The position numbers were made by a program, and so were the translations under genes. DNA of 44,278 nt, taken from NCBI RefSeq assembly GCF_014737315.1, contig NZ_JPUF01000033.1, positions 1-44,278 of the forward strand, in the 5' to 3' direction. Of the stretch, positions 25,410 through 33,905 are shown piece after piece. Numbering within the stretch: position 1 is the first letter of the stretch; each line of letters begins with the position of its first letter. The notes beneath the pieces were generated by a model. That model was not told the origin of the DNA, made no database searches, and saw only the letters and a program-made list of their open reading frames with translations. Source of the DNA: Treponema zioleckii. GTDB lineage: Bacteria > Spirochaetota > Spirochaetia > Treponematales > Treponemataceae.

Positions 25410-25930
25410 TAATAGATTCGGATGATTTTATTGTCTATGCTATATATAATGGTGATGCCAATTATTATATTACATTTAAAGAACTTTGGTATTTGGATTA
25501 TAGGAAACTGAGAGATGCCACCATCATAAAAATGACTGAACTGGCATTAAAAGGTGATAAATATGCAAAGAATTGGAAAGGGTGGCAAATTGGTGAAGTA
25601 AACGAAATTCGAAGAGATACATTCGAGATGACTGATGCGCAAATACCAATTTTTATCAAAAGAATAGAAAATGATATTTTTTCAGTTGATTTTTTAAAAG
25701 AAATATATGAGGACGAAGATAATCAAGATTATCTTCCGAGCTTATATGTTGATTTTGATAACCATATATTTTATTCAATATATCGAGAACCAGCCTCTTT
25801 TGAGGACTATGTACCTGATGGATGGATTTCAGAATATAAAGATTTTTACTATTTAATTCCTGATGAAGAAAAGTATTGGATAAGAAAAGAAAATGATAAG
25901 AAAACTGGAATCTTATATGGAAGAATGTAA
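25406..25930 (+). CDS. Acidic protein, probable immunity protein 4
   Basis: Protein of 174 aa, soluble-looking, rich in Asp, Glu, Tyr and Trp (KNWKGWQIGEVNEIRRDTF; YVPDGWISEYKDFYYLIPDE). It starts inside the stop codon of fragment 4. The last residues (TGILYGRM) run into the start of the DUF4291 remnant in another frame, so its natural C terminus may have been replaced at that join. It is AT-rich like the other small genes of the island. No named family recognised; the immunity role is inference from arrangement and composition. Confidence 0.62.
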   Translation: MIIDSDDFIVYAIYNGDANYYITFKELWYLDYRKLRDATIIKMTELALKGDKYAKNWKGWQIGEVNEIRRDTFEMTDAQIPIFIKRIENDIFSVDFLKEIYEDEDNQDYLPSLYVDFDNHIFYSIYREPASFEDYVPDGWISEYKDFYYLIPDEEKYWIRKENDKKTGILYGRM

Positions 25931-26129
25931 TTTTAATCAAATAAGAGCAATATTTGATGAAGAGAGCGTTCGTGTGTATCAGGCGTACAACGACAAAATT
26001 GCGGACGAGGCGTTAAGGCGTGGAACATTCGGCAGCAATTTTAGTACAAAAAGAATGACTAAAAAGAATTTTCCTTCCTCAAAAAAAATCGCGATTTGTC
26101 GTAAAAACCAAACATCGGAAAATTCATAA
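25917..26129 (+). pseudogene. Truncated DUF4291 gene
   Basis: The first 48 residues from ATG 25917 contain NQIRAIFDEESVRVYQAYND, then KIADEALRRGTFGSNFSTKRMT, which fits the start of DUF4291 proteins (typically ...VYQAY..., then RM(S/T)WIKPNFLWMMYRSGW). Here the match stops exactly at KRMT and is replaced by KKNFPSSKK and a stop, so only the N-terminal quarter is left (70 aa instead of about 200). Codon use is closer to the core genome than to the immunity-like genes before it, so this is probably the pre-existing gene into which the island was joined or deleted. The product is surely inactive. Confidence 0.65.
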
Positions 26130-26183
26130 TTCTCGTAGACTTAAAACTCGACATATAAAATATTTAGTCTTAAAATAGTGTTG

Positions 26184-26208
26184 TTGATTATACTCACACT
26201 ATAATCAA
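26184..26208 (+). promoter_or_regulatory. Inverted repeat over the tctC promoter region
   Basis: TTGATTATA (26184-26192) and TATAATCAA (26200-26208) are perfect complements 7 bases apart. The right arm contains a TATAAT (26200-26205) and ends next to the AAGGAGG ribosome site of tctC. It could be an operator or an RNA hairpin that limits ribosome access. If TATAAT is the -10 box, the leader would be about 10 bases. Confidence 0.5.
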
Positions 26209-26219
26209 GGAGGATTTTA

Positions 26220-27212
26220 ATGAAAAAAATACTTGCGGCATCAATGGCTGCATTACTTTCGGCAGGACTCCTGCTTTCTTGTAACGAAAAAAAGAACGGT
26301 TCATCATCAGGTGCTGCCGCAGAGGTTGAATATCCAAAAAAAGGAATAACAATGATTTGTCCGTGGGGTGCTGGCGGCGGAACTGATGCTGTTCTTCGTG
26401 CACTCTGCTCAACAGCGGAAAAATATCTCGGACAGACAATCACTGTAGAAAATAAAACTGGTGGTGCTGGTGCAATCGGTCATGCTGCAATCAAAGACGC
26501 AAAAAATGACGGTTACACAGTCGGAATGATTACGTTTGAACTTAACTCTCTCCCACAGCAGGGATTGATTGACTTTAACTATTCTGATTACGACCCGCTT
26601 ATCCGTGTTAACGCTGATGCTGCAACTCTCACTGTAAAAGCTGACGCCCCATACAACACCGTTGCAGAATTCGTTGAATATTGCAAAGCTCATCCAGGCG
26701 AAGTTTCAATCGGAAACTCTGCTCCAGGTTCGGTATGGCACATTGGCGCAGGTCTTCTTGCAGACAAAACAGGCATTGATGTAAAACATGTTGCATTTGA
26801 AGGTGCTGCAGGCGCAGTTACTGCTGTTGCCGGCGGACACATTGAGGCTGTTGCAGTTTCTATTGCCGAGGTAAAATCTCAGCTTGATGCAGGAAACGTA
26901 AAAGTTCTTGGTGTAATGGACTCAAAACGCCCGGAGGGCTATCCGGATATTCCTACATTCAGCGAGCAGGGATTCGACATTGAATACTACACATGGCGTG
27001 GTCTTGCCCTTCCAAAGGGTGTTGATCCTGCTAAAAAAGCTGTTTTGGTTGATGCGTTCACAAAGGCAGAGAATGACCCAGACTTTATTGCAAAGGCAAA
27101 GAGTCTTAACCTCACTCTTGCATACCAGAATCCTGATGAATTCGCATCGTTCCTTAAGAGCAACTTTGAGGACGTAACAGCTACGATGAAATCAATCGGT
27201 TTGACAGAATAG
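26220..27212 (+). CDS. tctC: Tripartite tricarboxylate transporter substrate-binding lipoprotein
   Basis: Extracytoplasmic receptor of the TTT (TctCBA) family, binding a carboxylate or related anion and delivering it to TctAB; transport is driven by an ion gradient, not ATP. At 330 aa the length is normal. The signal peptide ends LLLSC with Cys21, so it is lipid-anchored. ICPWGAGGGTDAVLRAL (about 46-62) is the ligand-loop region of this family, and GNSAPGSVWHIGAGLLA the second. ATG 26220 follows AAGGAGG. A terminator separates it from tctB. The substrate cannot be told: family members bind citrate, other dicarboxylates, aromatic acids and more. Confidence 0.92.
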   Translation: MKKILAASMAALLSAGLLLSCNEKKNGSSSGAAAEVEYPKKGITMICPWGAGGGTDAVLRALCSTAEKYLGQTITVENKTGGAGAIGHAAIKDAKNDGYTVGMITFELNSLPQQGLIDFNYSDYDPLIRVNADAATLTVKADAPYNTVAEFVEYCKAHPGEVSIGNSAPGSVWHIGAGLLADKTGIDVKHVAFEGAAGAVTAVAGGHIEAVAVSIAEVKSQLDAGNVKVLGVMDSKRPEGYPDIPTFSEQGFDIEYYTWRGLALPKGVDPAKKAVLVDAFTKAENDPDFIAKAKSLNLTLAYQNPDEFASFLKSNFEDVTATMKSIGLTE

Positions 27213-27246
27213 GTTTAACTTCCTAAAGCTGTTAAATTTTGTTGGT

Positions 27247-27288
27247 AAAACCACTGTCAAGGTTTCTACCTTTTTCAGTGGTTTTTTT
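27247..27288 (+). terminator. Intrinsic terminator between tctC and tctB
   Basis: AAAACCACTG (27247-27256) pairs with CAGTGGTTTT (27276-27285), with an inner AAGGT/ACCTT stem, and runs into T7. Partial read-through would allow tctBA expression at a lower level than tctC. Confidence 0.9.
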
Positions 27289-27312
27289 GTATCTATTTTT
27301 AATTGGAAAAAT

Positions 27313-27801
27313 ATGAAAAAAGCAAATATCATTGCTTCTATAATCGGAATGGGAATTTCGGGCTTTGCTTTTGGCTACACATTTACATTTAAAAAATTCA
27401 AAAATGTTCCTGTCGGTCCAGAATTCTTTCCTCGGGCACTTGCAGTTGCCTTGTTTATCTGTTGTTTTATACTTTTTATTCAAAATATCATCCTATTGAT
27501 AAAATCAAAAAAATCGAACCAGGCTGATTCTAAAGCTCCTACGCTGAGCTTAAAAGATAAAGGAATCCAAAAGGCTTTGCTTTCTCTTGCATTAATCGTT
27601 GTCTACGTGATTCTGTGGAATTACCTTGGATTTTTGCTTACAACCCCTTTTGTGATTTTTGCCATGATTTGTTTGCTCGGCAAACGGACATATTTTGTGA
27701 ATGCGATTTTTGCTGTTGGTGCTACCGTTGTGATTTTCGCAATTTTTAAATTCCTTCTTGGAATTACCATGCCTCTCGGTTTTATGGAAGGCTTGTTTTA
27801 G
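27313..27801 (+). CDS. tctB: Tripartite tricarboxylate transporter small membrane subunit
   Basis: Small, poorly conserved membrane subunit of the TctCBA system (162 aa). Four hydrophobic segments (about residues 5-24, 39-59, 77-98 and 120-150) and GPEFFPRALAVALF (after the first segment) fit the TctB family. It lies between the receptor gene (after the terminator) and tctA, 9 bases before tctA. ATG 27313 has only a weak GGAAA upstream, which would further lower its level. Identification rests on position, topology and the PEFFPR segment. Confidence 0.85.
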   Translation: MKKANIIASIIGMGISGFAFGYTFTFKKFKNVPVGPEFFPRALAVALFICCFILFIQNIILLIKSKKSNQADSKAPTLSLKDKGIQKALLSLALIVVYVILWNYLGFLLTTPFVIFAMICLLGKRTYFVNAIFAVGATVVIFAIFKFLLGITMPLGFMEGLF

Positions 27802-27810
27802 GAGCAGAAT

Positions 27811-29358
27811 ATGGACGTATCTTTGATTTTTTCTAGCTTCGCTCAGGTTTTTTCGCCTGTAACGCTCCTTTACACGTTTATTGGTGCTGCCGGCGGAATT
27901 CTTATTGGTTCAATTCCTGGGCTTACCGCAACGATGGGAATCGCGCTTTTGGTTCCGTTCACTTACGGCTTGGATTTTATTCAGGGCGTGGCAATGCTTC
28001 TGGGCATTTTCTGCGGCGGAATGTACGGCGGTTCGATTGCGGCGATTCTTATTCACACGCCGGGAACTCCGGCTGCCGCCGCTACGGTTCTTGACGGCTA
28101 CCCGATGGGGCAGAAGGGCGAGCCGGGACGCGCGCTTTCTATTTCTCTTTTCTCGTCATTCTGCGGAGGCATTATTGGCGCGCTCGTAATGACGTTCCTT
28201 TCGCCTACGATTTCAAAAATGGCGTTGCGCTTTGGACCTGCTGAATTCTTTGCGCTTGCGATTTTTGGTCTTAGCGTAATCGTTTCGATTTCTGGAAAAT
28301 CTATCGTAAAAGGATTGATAAGTGCCTGCTTCGGGCTTTTAATCGGCACTGTCGGAATGGACAAGACTTGCGCGTACTTGAGATTCTTCAAATTCCCTGG
28401 CTTCTACGACGGCATTCCTTTTATTCCTGCGTTGATTGGTCTTTTTGCGATAAGCGAAGTTATTGCGAATTTTGAGCATCTTTTAAAAAGTTCGCCTGTA
28501 AAAAAACTTGCTGATGACGGAAGAATTTCAAATCCTGTTTTAAAATATTTGCGTTCAGTCATTTCGAACGTGCTGCCTAAAAAAGATGATTTGAAGAGAA
28601 TCTTGCCGCACATTTTTAAGGGCGGATTAATCGGTACGTTTATCGGCTCTATTCCTGGAGCGGGTGGCGATATTGCCGCGTTCGTTTCGTACAGCGAGGC
28701 AAAGCGAAGTTCAAAACGTCCTGAAGAATTCGGTAAAGGCTCTCCAGAGGGAATCGCAGCTGCTGAATGTGCCAACAACGGCTGTTCTGGCGGCGCGATG
28801 ATTCCGATGCTCGCGCTCGGCGTTCCTGGCGACTCGAACACTGCCGTTCTTATGGGCGCGTTCATTATGCACGGCTTCCAGCCTGGCCCGATGATGTACG
28901 TTGAGCATCTTGATATCGTTTATTCCGTTTTTGGCGCGCTTCTTGCGGCAAATCTTGCGTTCATCGTAATCGGTGCGTTCGGAGTAAACTTGTTCTCAAA
29001 AGTAATTTCTGTTGAGCGTTATCTTTTGATTCCTTGCATTCTTGTGCTTTCGCTTGTGGGGGCATATTCAATCAATCAGAGTATGTTTGACGTTTACTTT
29101 GCGATTGTGATGGGCGTTGTGGGCTATCTTCTCCAAAAATACGAGTTCTCGCTTTCTCCTATTTTGCTGGCTCTTATTCTTGGCCCGATGTGCGAGTCGA
29201 ACATTCGCCGTTACATGCAGATTGTGGACGGAAACTTTATTCAGATTTTCACACGTCCAATCTGTCTCGTATTCTTTGCCCTCGCGTTGATTTCTCTGTT
29301 TACCGCGGTTCTTAACCACAGAAAAATAGAAAAACGCGAGCGCGAGCAAATGCAGTAA
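27811..29358 (+). CDS. tctA: Tripartite tricarboxylate transporter large membrane subunit
   Basis: Main translocating subunit of the TctCBA system (515 aa, about 11-12 membrane segments). Family motifs are clear: GAAGGILIGSIPGLTATMGI near residues 24-43, YGGSIAAILIHTPGTPAAAA (about 72-91), and the inverted second copy GGLIGTFIGSIPGAGGDIAA and ALGVPGDSNTA in the second half. The two similar halves reflect the internal duplication known for the family. ATG 27811 follows TAGGAG. A terminator at 29421 ends the operon or precedes oppA1. Confidence 0.95.
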   Translation: MDVSLIFSSFAQVFSPVTLLYTFIGAAGGILIGSIPGLTATMGIALLVPFTYGLDFIQGVAMLLGIFCGGMYGGSIAAILIHTPGTPAAAATVLDGYPMGQKGEPGRALSISLFSSFCGGIIGALVMTFLSPTISKMALRFGPAEFFALAIFGLSVIVSISGKSIVKGLISACFGLLIGTVGMDKTCAYLRFFKFPGFYDGIPFIPALIGLFAISEVIANFEHLLKSSPVKKLADDGRISNPVLKYLRSVISNVLPKKDDLKRILPHIFKGGLIGTFIGSIPGAGGDIAAFVSYSEAKRSSKRPEEFGKGSPEGIAAAECANNGCSGGAMIPMLALGVPGDSNTAVLMGAFIMHGFQPGPMMYVEHLDIVYSVFGALLAANLAFIVIGAFGVNLFSKVISVERYLLIPCILVLSLVGAYSINQSMFDVYFAIVMGVVGYLLQKYEFSLSPILLALILGPMCESNIRRYMQIVDGNFIQIFTRPICLVFFALALISLFTAVLNHRKIEKREREQMQ

Positions 29359-29420
29359 ATTTCGGCTGAATCATGTCTTGCAAAAAATTTTAAAATACTA
29401 TAAACTTTTTTGCATTGACG

Positions 29421-29462
29421 AAGAGGTCGTAGAAATTTTTATATTTCTGCGACCTCTTTTTT
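29421..29462 (+). terminator. Intrinsic terminator between tctA and oppA1
   Basis: AAGAGGTCGTAGAAA (29421-29435) and TTTCTGCGACCTCTT (29444-29458) pair with one wobble and are followed by T residues to 29462. A possible promoter, TTGCAA (29378-29383) and TATAAA (29399-29404, spacer 15), lies before it. The hairpin might therefore also act in the leader of oppA1. Confidence 0.88.
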
Positions 29463-29515
29463 GTTTTAAACAGGTAACTATGGTTAACATACCTGGGGGA
29501 AAAGAAAAAAATCTT

Positions 29516-31099
29516 ATGAAAAAAATCTTTTATGCAGCTCTTGCAGTTTTTGCATCTGCTGTTTTTATGATTTATCCACAAACTAAAAAATCTGGTTATA
29601 AAACTTCTGAATTGATTATAAACAACGGTTCAGAACCTGATTTTTTGGATCCGTCAAAAATCCAGAGCGTTCCAGAGCAGCGTATTTATCTAGCTCTCTT
29701 TGAAGGGCTTGTTTCTTACGACTCTAAAACTTGTGCTCCTGTTCCAGGTGTTGCAGAAAGCTGGGAGCGGCGCGGTAAAAATAATGAAATCCTTACATTT
29801 CATCTTAGAAAAACAACGTGGAGTGACGGAACTCCAATCACAGCACAGACTGTCATAGATTCATGGTTGTACTATCTTGCTCCTTCAACAGCTGCTGAGT
29901 ATGCTTACATGCCTGCTGCAGTTATTAAGGGTGCTGCTGACTATAACGCAGGAAAAACTCGTGCTGAAACTGTAGGGCTTCGTGCCGTTGACGACAAGAC
30001 TTTCGAAATTACTCTTGTTGGTGCAGTTCCTTATGCAGAAGCCATGATGGCAGCTTTTTCATTCCCGATTCTGCCAATGCATGTAATTCAAAAATACGGT
30101 AATGAATGGACTAAGCCTGAGCATTTTGTGGGAAACGGACCTTTTGTTCTTGAATCGTGGATTCCACAGGAAAAAATCACTGTTGTCCCTAACGAAAAAT
30201 ACTGGAACAAAAAAAATGTATTCCTCTCAAGAATCACATTCCTTCCGATCGAGAACTTGGCGACTGCTTACAACGCATTCAAAAATCACGAAATCGACTG
30301 GGATACTGGTGTTCCGCTGGAAAAGCTTGGCGAAATCAAATTTTCAAAAAAGTGTCAGACAGCTCCGTGCAATGCCACATATTACTATGAGTTCAATATC
30401 AACGACCCTGTTTTGAGCGATGTGCGCGTCCGGAAAGCTCTTGCAAAAGCAATTGACAAAAAACAGCTTGTTGAAAAACTTCTGAGAGGAGGTCAGGTTG
30501 TATCTGATGCTTTCGTTCCTCCAATGGAAGGCTACAAACCTGCTACGGGAAATGCTTTCAATGTTGAAGAGGCTAAGGCTCTCCTCGCAGAAGCCGGCTA
30601 TCCTGACGGAAAAGGTTTTCCGACGATGACGCTCATCTACAACACAAACGAGGCGCACAAAAAAATTGCTGAGTACGTTCAGGGGCAGTGGAAAGAGAAC
30701 CTCGGAATTGATGTTGTTCTTGAGAACCTTTACTGGGCTAGATTTCTCCAGAAGAGACAGTCTAACGACTTTCAGATTGCACGTGCTGGCTGGGTAGGGG
30801 ATTTGGCAGAGCCTGCAAACTTCCTTGAACTATGTCTGAGCGCTTCTGGAAACAATGACGGACGTTACAGCAGTTCTGATTTTGATGCGCTTCTTCTGCA
30901 GGCTTCTGAAATGCCTGCCGGTGCTGAACGTGATGATGTCCTCCGCAGGGCGGAAGAAATTTTAATCACGCGCGATCAGGCTCTGCTTCCGGTTTACTAC
31001 TATGTAACACACAATTTGATAGACCTTGACAAGTGGGAAGGATGGTACACGAATATTCTTGATGTTCATCCTTATGTCGGATTGAAGGCTCGATATTAA
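29516..31099 (+). CDS. oppA: Oligopeptide-binding protein without lipobox
   Basis: Extracytoplasmic receptor of family 5 (OppA/DppA type), 527 aa, expected to bind peptides. Features include NNGSEPDFLDPSKIQSVPEQ, LRKTTWSDGTPITAQTV and a typical C-terminal DVHPYVG. It is a close copy of the next gene with long identical stretches in DNA. The N terminus MKKIFYAALAVFASAVFMIY lacks the cysteine that lipidates its sister, so it is either a soluble periplasmic protein or a copy losing its anchor. ATG 29516 is chosen for the signal peptide; the frame is open back to 29378, crossing the terminator. GGGGGA lies 15 bases upstream, rather far. Confidence 0.88.
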   Translation: MKKIFYAALAVFASAVFMIYPQTKKSGYKTSELIINNGSEPDFLDPSKIQSVPEQRIYLALFEGLVSYDSKTCAPVPGVAESWERRGKNNEILTFHLRKTTWSDGTPITAQTVIDSWLYYLAPSTAAEYAYMPAAVIKGAADYNAGKTRAETVGLRAVDDKTFEITLVGAVPYAEAMMAAFSFPILPMHVIQKYGNEWTKPEHFVGNGPFVLESWIPQEKITVVPNEKYWNKKNVFLSRITFLPIENLATAYNAFKNHEIDWDTGVPLEKLGEIKFSKKCQTAPCNATYYYEFNINDPVLSDVRVRKALAKAIDKKQLVEKLLRGGQVVSDAFVPPMEGYKPATGNAFNVEEAKALLAEAGYPDGKGFPTMTLIYNTNEAHKKIAEYVQGQWKENLGIDVVLENLYWARFLQKRQSNDFQIARAGWVGDLAEPANFLELCLSASGNNDGRYSSSDFDALLLQASEMPAGAERDDVLRRAEEILITRDQALLPVYYYVTHNLIDLDKWEGWYTNILDVHPYVGLKARY

Positions 31100-31185
31100 T
31101 TTTACATACTATTTTGTTATTTAATAATAAATTTTCTAATTTACTTAAAAATAACAAAAATATTAAAATAGCTTTAAGAAAAGAA

Positions 31186-31194
31186 TGGTATAGT
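31186..31194 (+). promoter_or_regulatory. Extended -10 promoter of oppA2
   Basis: TGGTATAGT (31186-31194) is an extended -10 box 44 bases before the TTG start of the second oppA. No good -35 box is seen. An AT-rich hairpin (TTTTGTTATTT / AAATAACAAAA) lies further upstream, near 31112-31160. Confidence 0.45.
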
Positions 31195-31238
31195 TTACCA
31201 AAAGAAACTTTTTACAAAAATGCGGGGGATTTTTTTTA

Positions 31239-32816
31239 TTGAAAAAAATCATTCTCACTGCTATGGCTGTACTCAGCTTGGCAGCTTTTACTTCATGCTC
31301 AAAAGACAAAAAGTCTTCTGGTGCGGAATTGGTTTTGAACAATGGTTCTGAACCTCAGTCATTAGACCCTTCAAAAATTCAGGGTGTTCCAGAACATCGC
31401 CTTTACCTGGCTCTTTTTGAGGGTCTCGTAAGTTATGATGCAAAAACTTGTGAACCAGTTCCTGGTGTTGCAGAAAGCTGGGAAAGAAGCGGCGAAAATA
31501 ACGAAATACTTACTTTCCACCTTCGTGAAACAACTTGGAGCGATGGAACTCCAATCACAGCACAGACTTTCGTAGATTCATGGTTGTACTACCTTGCTCC
31601 TTCAACAGCTGCTGAGTATGCTTACATGCCTGCTGCAGTTATTAAGGGTGCTGCTGATTATAACGCAGGAAAAGCTGACGCTAGCACTGTAGCTATTCGT
31701 GCCGTTGACGACAAGACTTTCGAAATCACTCTTGTTGGTGCTGTTCCTTATGCAGAAGTTATGATGGCTCACTACTCATTCGCTCCGCTTCCACTCCAGG
31801 CAATCGAAAAATTCGGAAACGACTGGACAAAACCTGGCAACTTCGTAGGAAACGGTCCTTTTGTTGTTGAGTCTTGGACTCCACAGGAAAAAATCACTGT
31901 TGTTCCTAACGACAAATACTGGAACAAAGAAAATGTATTCCTCTCAAGAATCACATTCCTCCCAATCGAGAACTTGTCTACTGCTTACAACGCATTCAAA
32001 AATCACGAAATCGACTGGGATACTGGTGTTCCGCTGGAAATGCTTGACGAAATCAAACTTGCAAAAGAATATCAGGTTGCTCCACAGCTTTCTTCATACT
32101 ACTATGAATTCAATATCAACGATCCTGTTTTGAACGACGTTCGTGTCCGCAAGGCTCTTGCTAAATCAATTGACAGAAAACAGCTCGTTGAGAAAGTTCT
32201 CAAAGGCGGACAGATTGCAACAGACGCTTTCGTTCCTCCAATGGGCGGATACAAACCTGCTGTTGGAAACGCTTACAACGTAGAAGAGGCTAAGGCTCTC
32301 CTCGCTGAGGCTGGTTACGAGAACGGTGTTGGATTCCCACAGATGACAATCATCTACAACACAAACGAGTCTCACAAAAAAATTGCTGAGTACGTTCAGC
32401 AGCAGTGGAAAGAGAACCTCGGAATCGACGTTGTTCTTGAGAACCTTGAGTGGGCTACATTCCTCCAGAAGAGACAGTCTAACGACTTCCAGATTTCTCG
32501 TGCTGGTTGGGTAGGTGACTACGCAGATCCTTCTAACTTCCTTGAGCTTTGCTTGAGCACTTCTGGAAACAACGATGGTCGCTACAACAATCCTGAATTT
32601 GACGCACTTCTCGCACAGGCTGCTGCAATGCCTGCTGGTGCTGACCGTGATGCAGTTCTTAATACTGCTGAAGAAATCATGATGACTCAGGATCAGGCTT
32701 ACATTCCGTTCTACTACTATGTTTCACAGAATCAGATTGATCTTGACAAGTGGGATGGTTGGTACACGAACATTCTCGATGTTCACCCATATGTTGGAAT
32801 GAAACTTAAGAAGTAA
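31239..32816 (+). CDS. oppA: Oligopeptide-binding lipoprotein
   Basis: Second receptor of the peptide importer, 525 aa. The signal peptide MKKIILTAMAVLSLAAFTSC has a lipobox with Cys20. The mature protein is family 5 (NNGSEPQSLDPSKIQGVPEH, AESWERSGENNEILTFHLRE) and shows the same ending DVHPYVGMKLKK as oppA1. The start is TTG 31239: no ATG fits, and GCGGGGGA lies upstream. With an anchor and the position directly before oppB, it is the likelier main receptor; oppA1 may widen the peptide range. It is followed by a hairpin before oppB. The exact ligands are not readable. Confidence 0.92.
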   Translation: MKKIILTAMAVLSLAAFTSCSKDKKSSGAELVLNNGSEPQSLDPSKIQGVPEHRLYLALFEGLVSYDAKTCEPVPGVAESWERSGENNEILTFHLRETTWSDGTPITAQTFVDSWLYYLAPSTAAEYAYMPAAVIKGAADYNAGKADASTVAIRAVDDKTFEITLVGAVPYAEVMMAHYSFAPLPLQAIEKFGNDWTKPGNFVGNGPFVVESWTPQEKITVVPNDKYWNKENVFLSRITFLPIENLSTAYNAFKNHEIDWDTGVPLEMLDEIKLAKEYQVAPQLSSYYYEFNINDPVLNDVRVRKALAKSIDRKQLVEKVLKGGQIATDAFVPPMGGYKPAVGNAYNVEEAKALLAEAGYENGVGFPQMTIIYNTNESHKKIAEYVQQQWKENLGIDVVLENLEWATFLQKRQSNDFQISRAGWVGDYADPSNFLELCLSTSGNNDGRYNNPEFDALLAQAAAMPAGADRDAVLNTAEEIMMTQDQAYIPFYYYVSQNQIDLDKWDGWYTNILDVHPYVGMKLKK

Positions 32817-32845
32817 TTTATTTAAGTTAAATCTAATTTAACAAG

Positions 32846-32877
32846 AGGGGACGTTTGCAAAATGTCATACGTCCCCT
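32846..32877 (+). terminator. Hairpin between oppA2 and oppB
   Basis: AGGGGACGT (32846-32854) and ACGTCCCCT (32869-32877) form a 9-bp stem. The tail TTGTCTTGTTT is a broken T run, so it is at best a weak terminator or an RNA-stabilising stem at the 3' end of the oppA2 message. Confidence 0.65.
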
Positions 32878-32957
32878 TTGTCTTGTTTAAATAAAAATTA
32901 CAGGGGTCCGTCAAAAAACTCATTTGAGGCGGGTTCCTTAAAAAGCTGGGGTTAATA

Positions 32958-33887
32958 ATGGGTAAATTTATAATCAAACGATTTTTAAGCCTTATACCGA
33001 CCATGTTCTTGCTGGTGACAGTTTCTTTCTTTATTATTCGTCTGGCTCCTGGTGGCCCTTTTTCTAACGAAAAGAAACTTACTGCCGAAGTAGAGCAGAA
33101 CCTTATGAAGAAATACCATATGGACGAGCCTCTTTTTCAGCAGTACCTTCGTTACATGGGTGGCGCTCTTCAAGGTGATTTGGGTCCTTCTTTTAAGAAC
33201 AAGGACTATACTGTAAATGAGCTTATCGGACAGAGTATGCCTAATTCGCTTATTCTTGGTGTTACGGCTCTTTGTATCGCTCTTATTTTTGGTTCTCTTG
33301 TAGGTCTTTCGTCTGCGGTAAAACAGAACAGTTGGATAGACTACACCGCAATGTCTTGGGCAAGTCTTGGAATTTCCATTCCGTTGTTTGTTGTTGCACC
33401 GATTGCTGTACTCATTTTTGCAATGAAACTTCATTGGCTACCTTCTTCCGGTTGGATTACCAGCCGCGCAGGCCTTTTAACTTTGATAATGCCGGCCATG
33501 ACATTGGCCTTACCATATTTTTCGTCAATTGCAAGATTGACTCGTGCGTCTGTTCTTGAAGTTCTTCGTTCTGACTATGTTCGCACGGCTTATGCAAAAG
33601 GACTTAAAAAGTCTACGGTTCTTTTTAGACATGTTCTTCGTGGTGCGTTGCTCCCTGTTGTAACTTATCTTGGACCTGCTTTTGCGGGAATCGTAACTGG
33701 TTCGGTTGTTATTGAGCAGGTTTTCCTTGTTCCTGGAATCGGAAATTACTTTGTAAAATCAGCTTTGAACCGTGACTATACTCTTATCATCGGAACTGTA
33801 ATCGTTTATTCGCTCATCCTCGTTTTGATGAACTTTATCGTAGATATTCTTTACAGCTTCCTTGATCCACGAATCTCATACAAATAA
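32958..33887 (+). CDS. oppB: Oligopeptide ABC transporter permease OppB
   Basis: Inner-membrane permease of the peptide importer (309 aa, 6 predicted membrane segments), pairing with OppC. The N terminus FIIKRFLSLIPTMFLLVTVS and then FFIIRLAPGGPF are typical of OppB/DppB. The EAA loop is RSDYVRTAYAKGLKKSTVLF, followed by RHVLRGALLPVVTYLGP, and EQVFLVPGIGNYFVKSALNR is also conserved. ATG 32958 with AGCTGGGG upstream. It is 18 bases before oppC. Confidence 0.96.
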   Translation: MGKFIIKRFLSLIPTMFLLVTVSFFIIRLAPGGPFSNEKKLTAEVEQNLMKKYHMDEPLFQQYLRYMGGALQGDLGPSFKNKDYTVNELIGQSMPNSLILGVTALCIALIFGSLVGLSSAVKQNSWIDYTAMSWASLGISIPLFVVAPIAVLIFAMKLHWLPSSGWITSRAGLLTLIMPAMTLALPYFSSIARLTRASVLEVLRSDYVRTAYAKGLKKSTVLFRHVLRGALLPVVTYLGPAFAGIVTGSVVIEQVFLVPGIGNYFVKSALNRDYTLIIGTVIVYSLILVLMNFIVDILYSFLDPRISYK

Positions 33888-33905
33888 TTTTTTTGAGGAT
33901 ATTTT

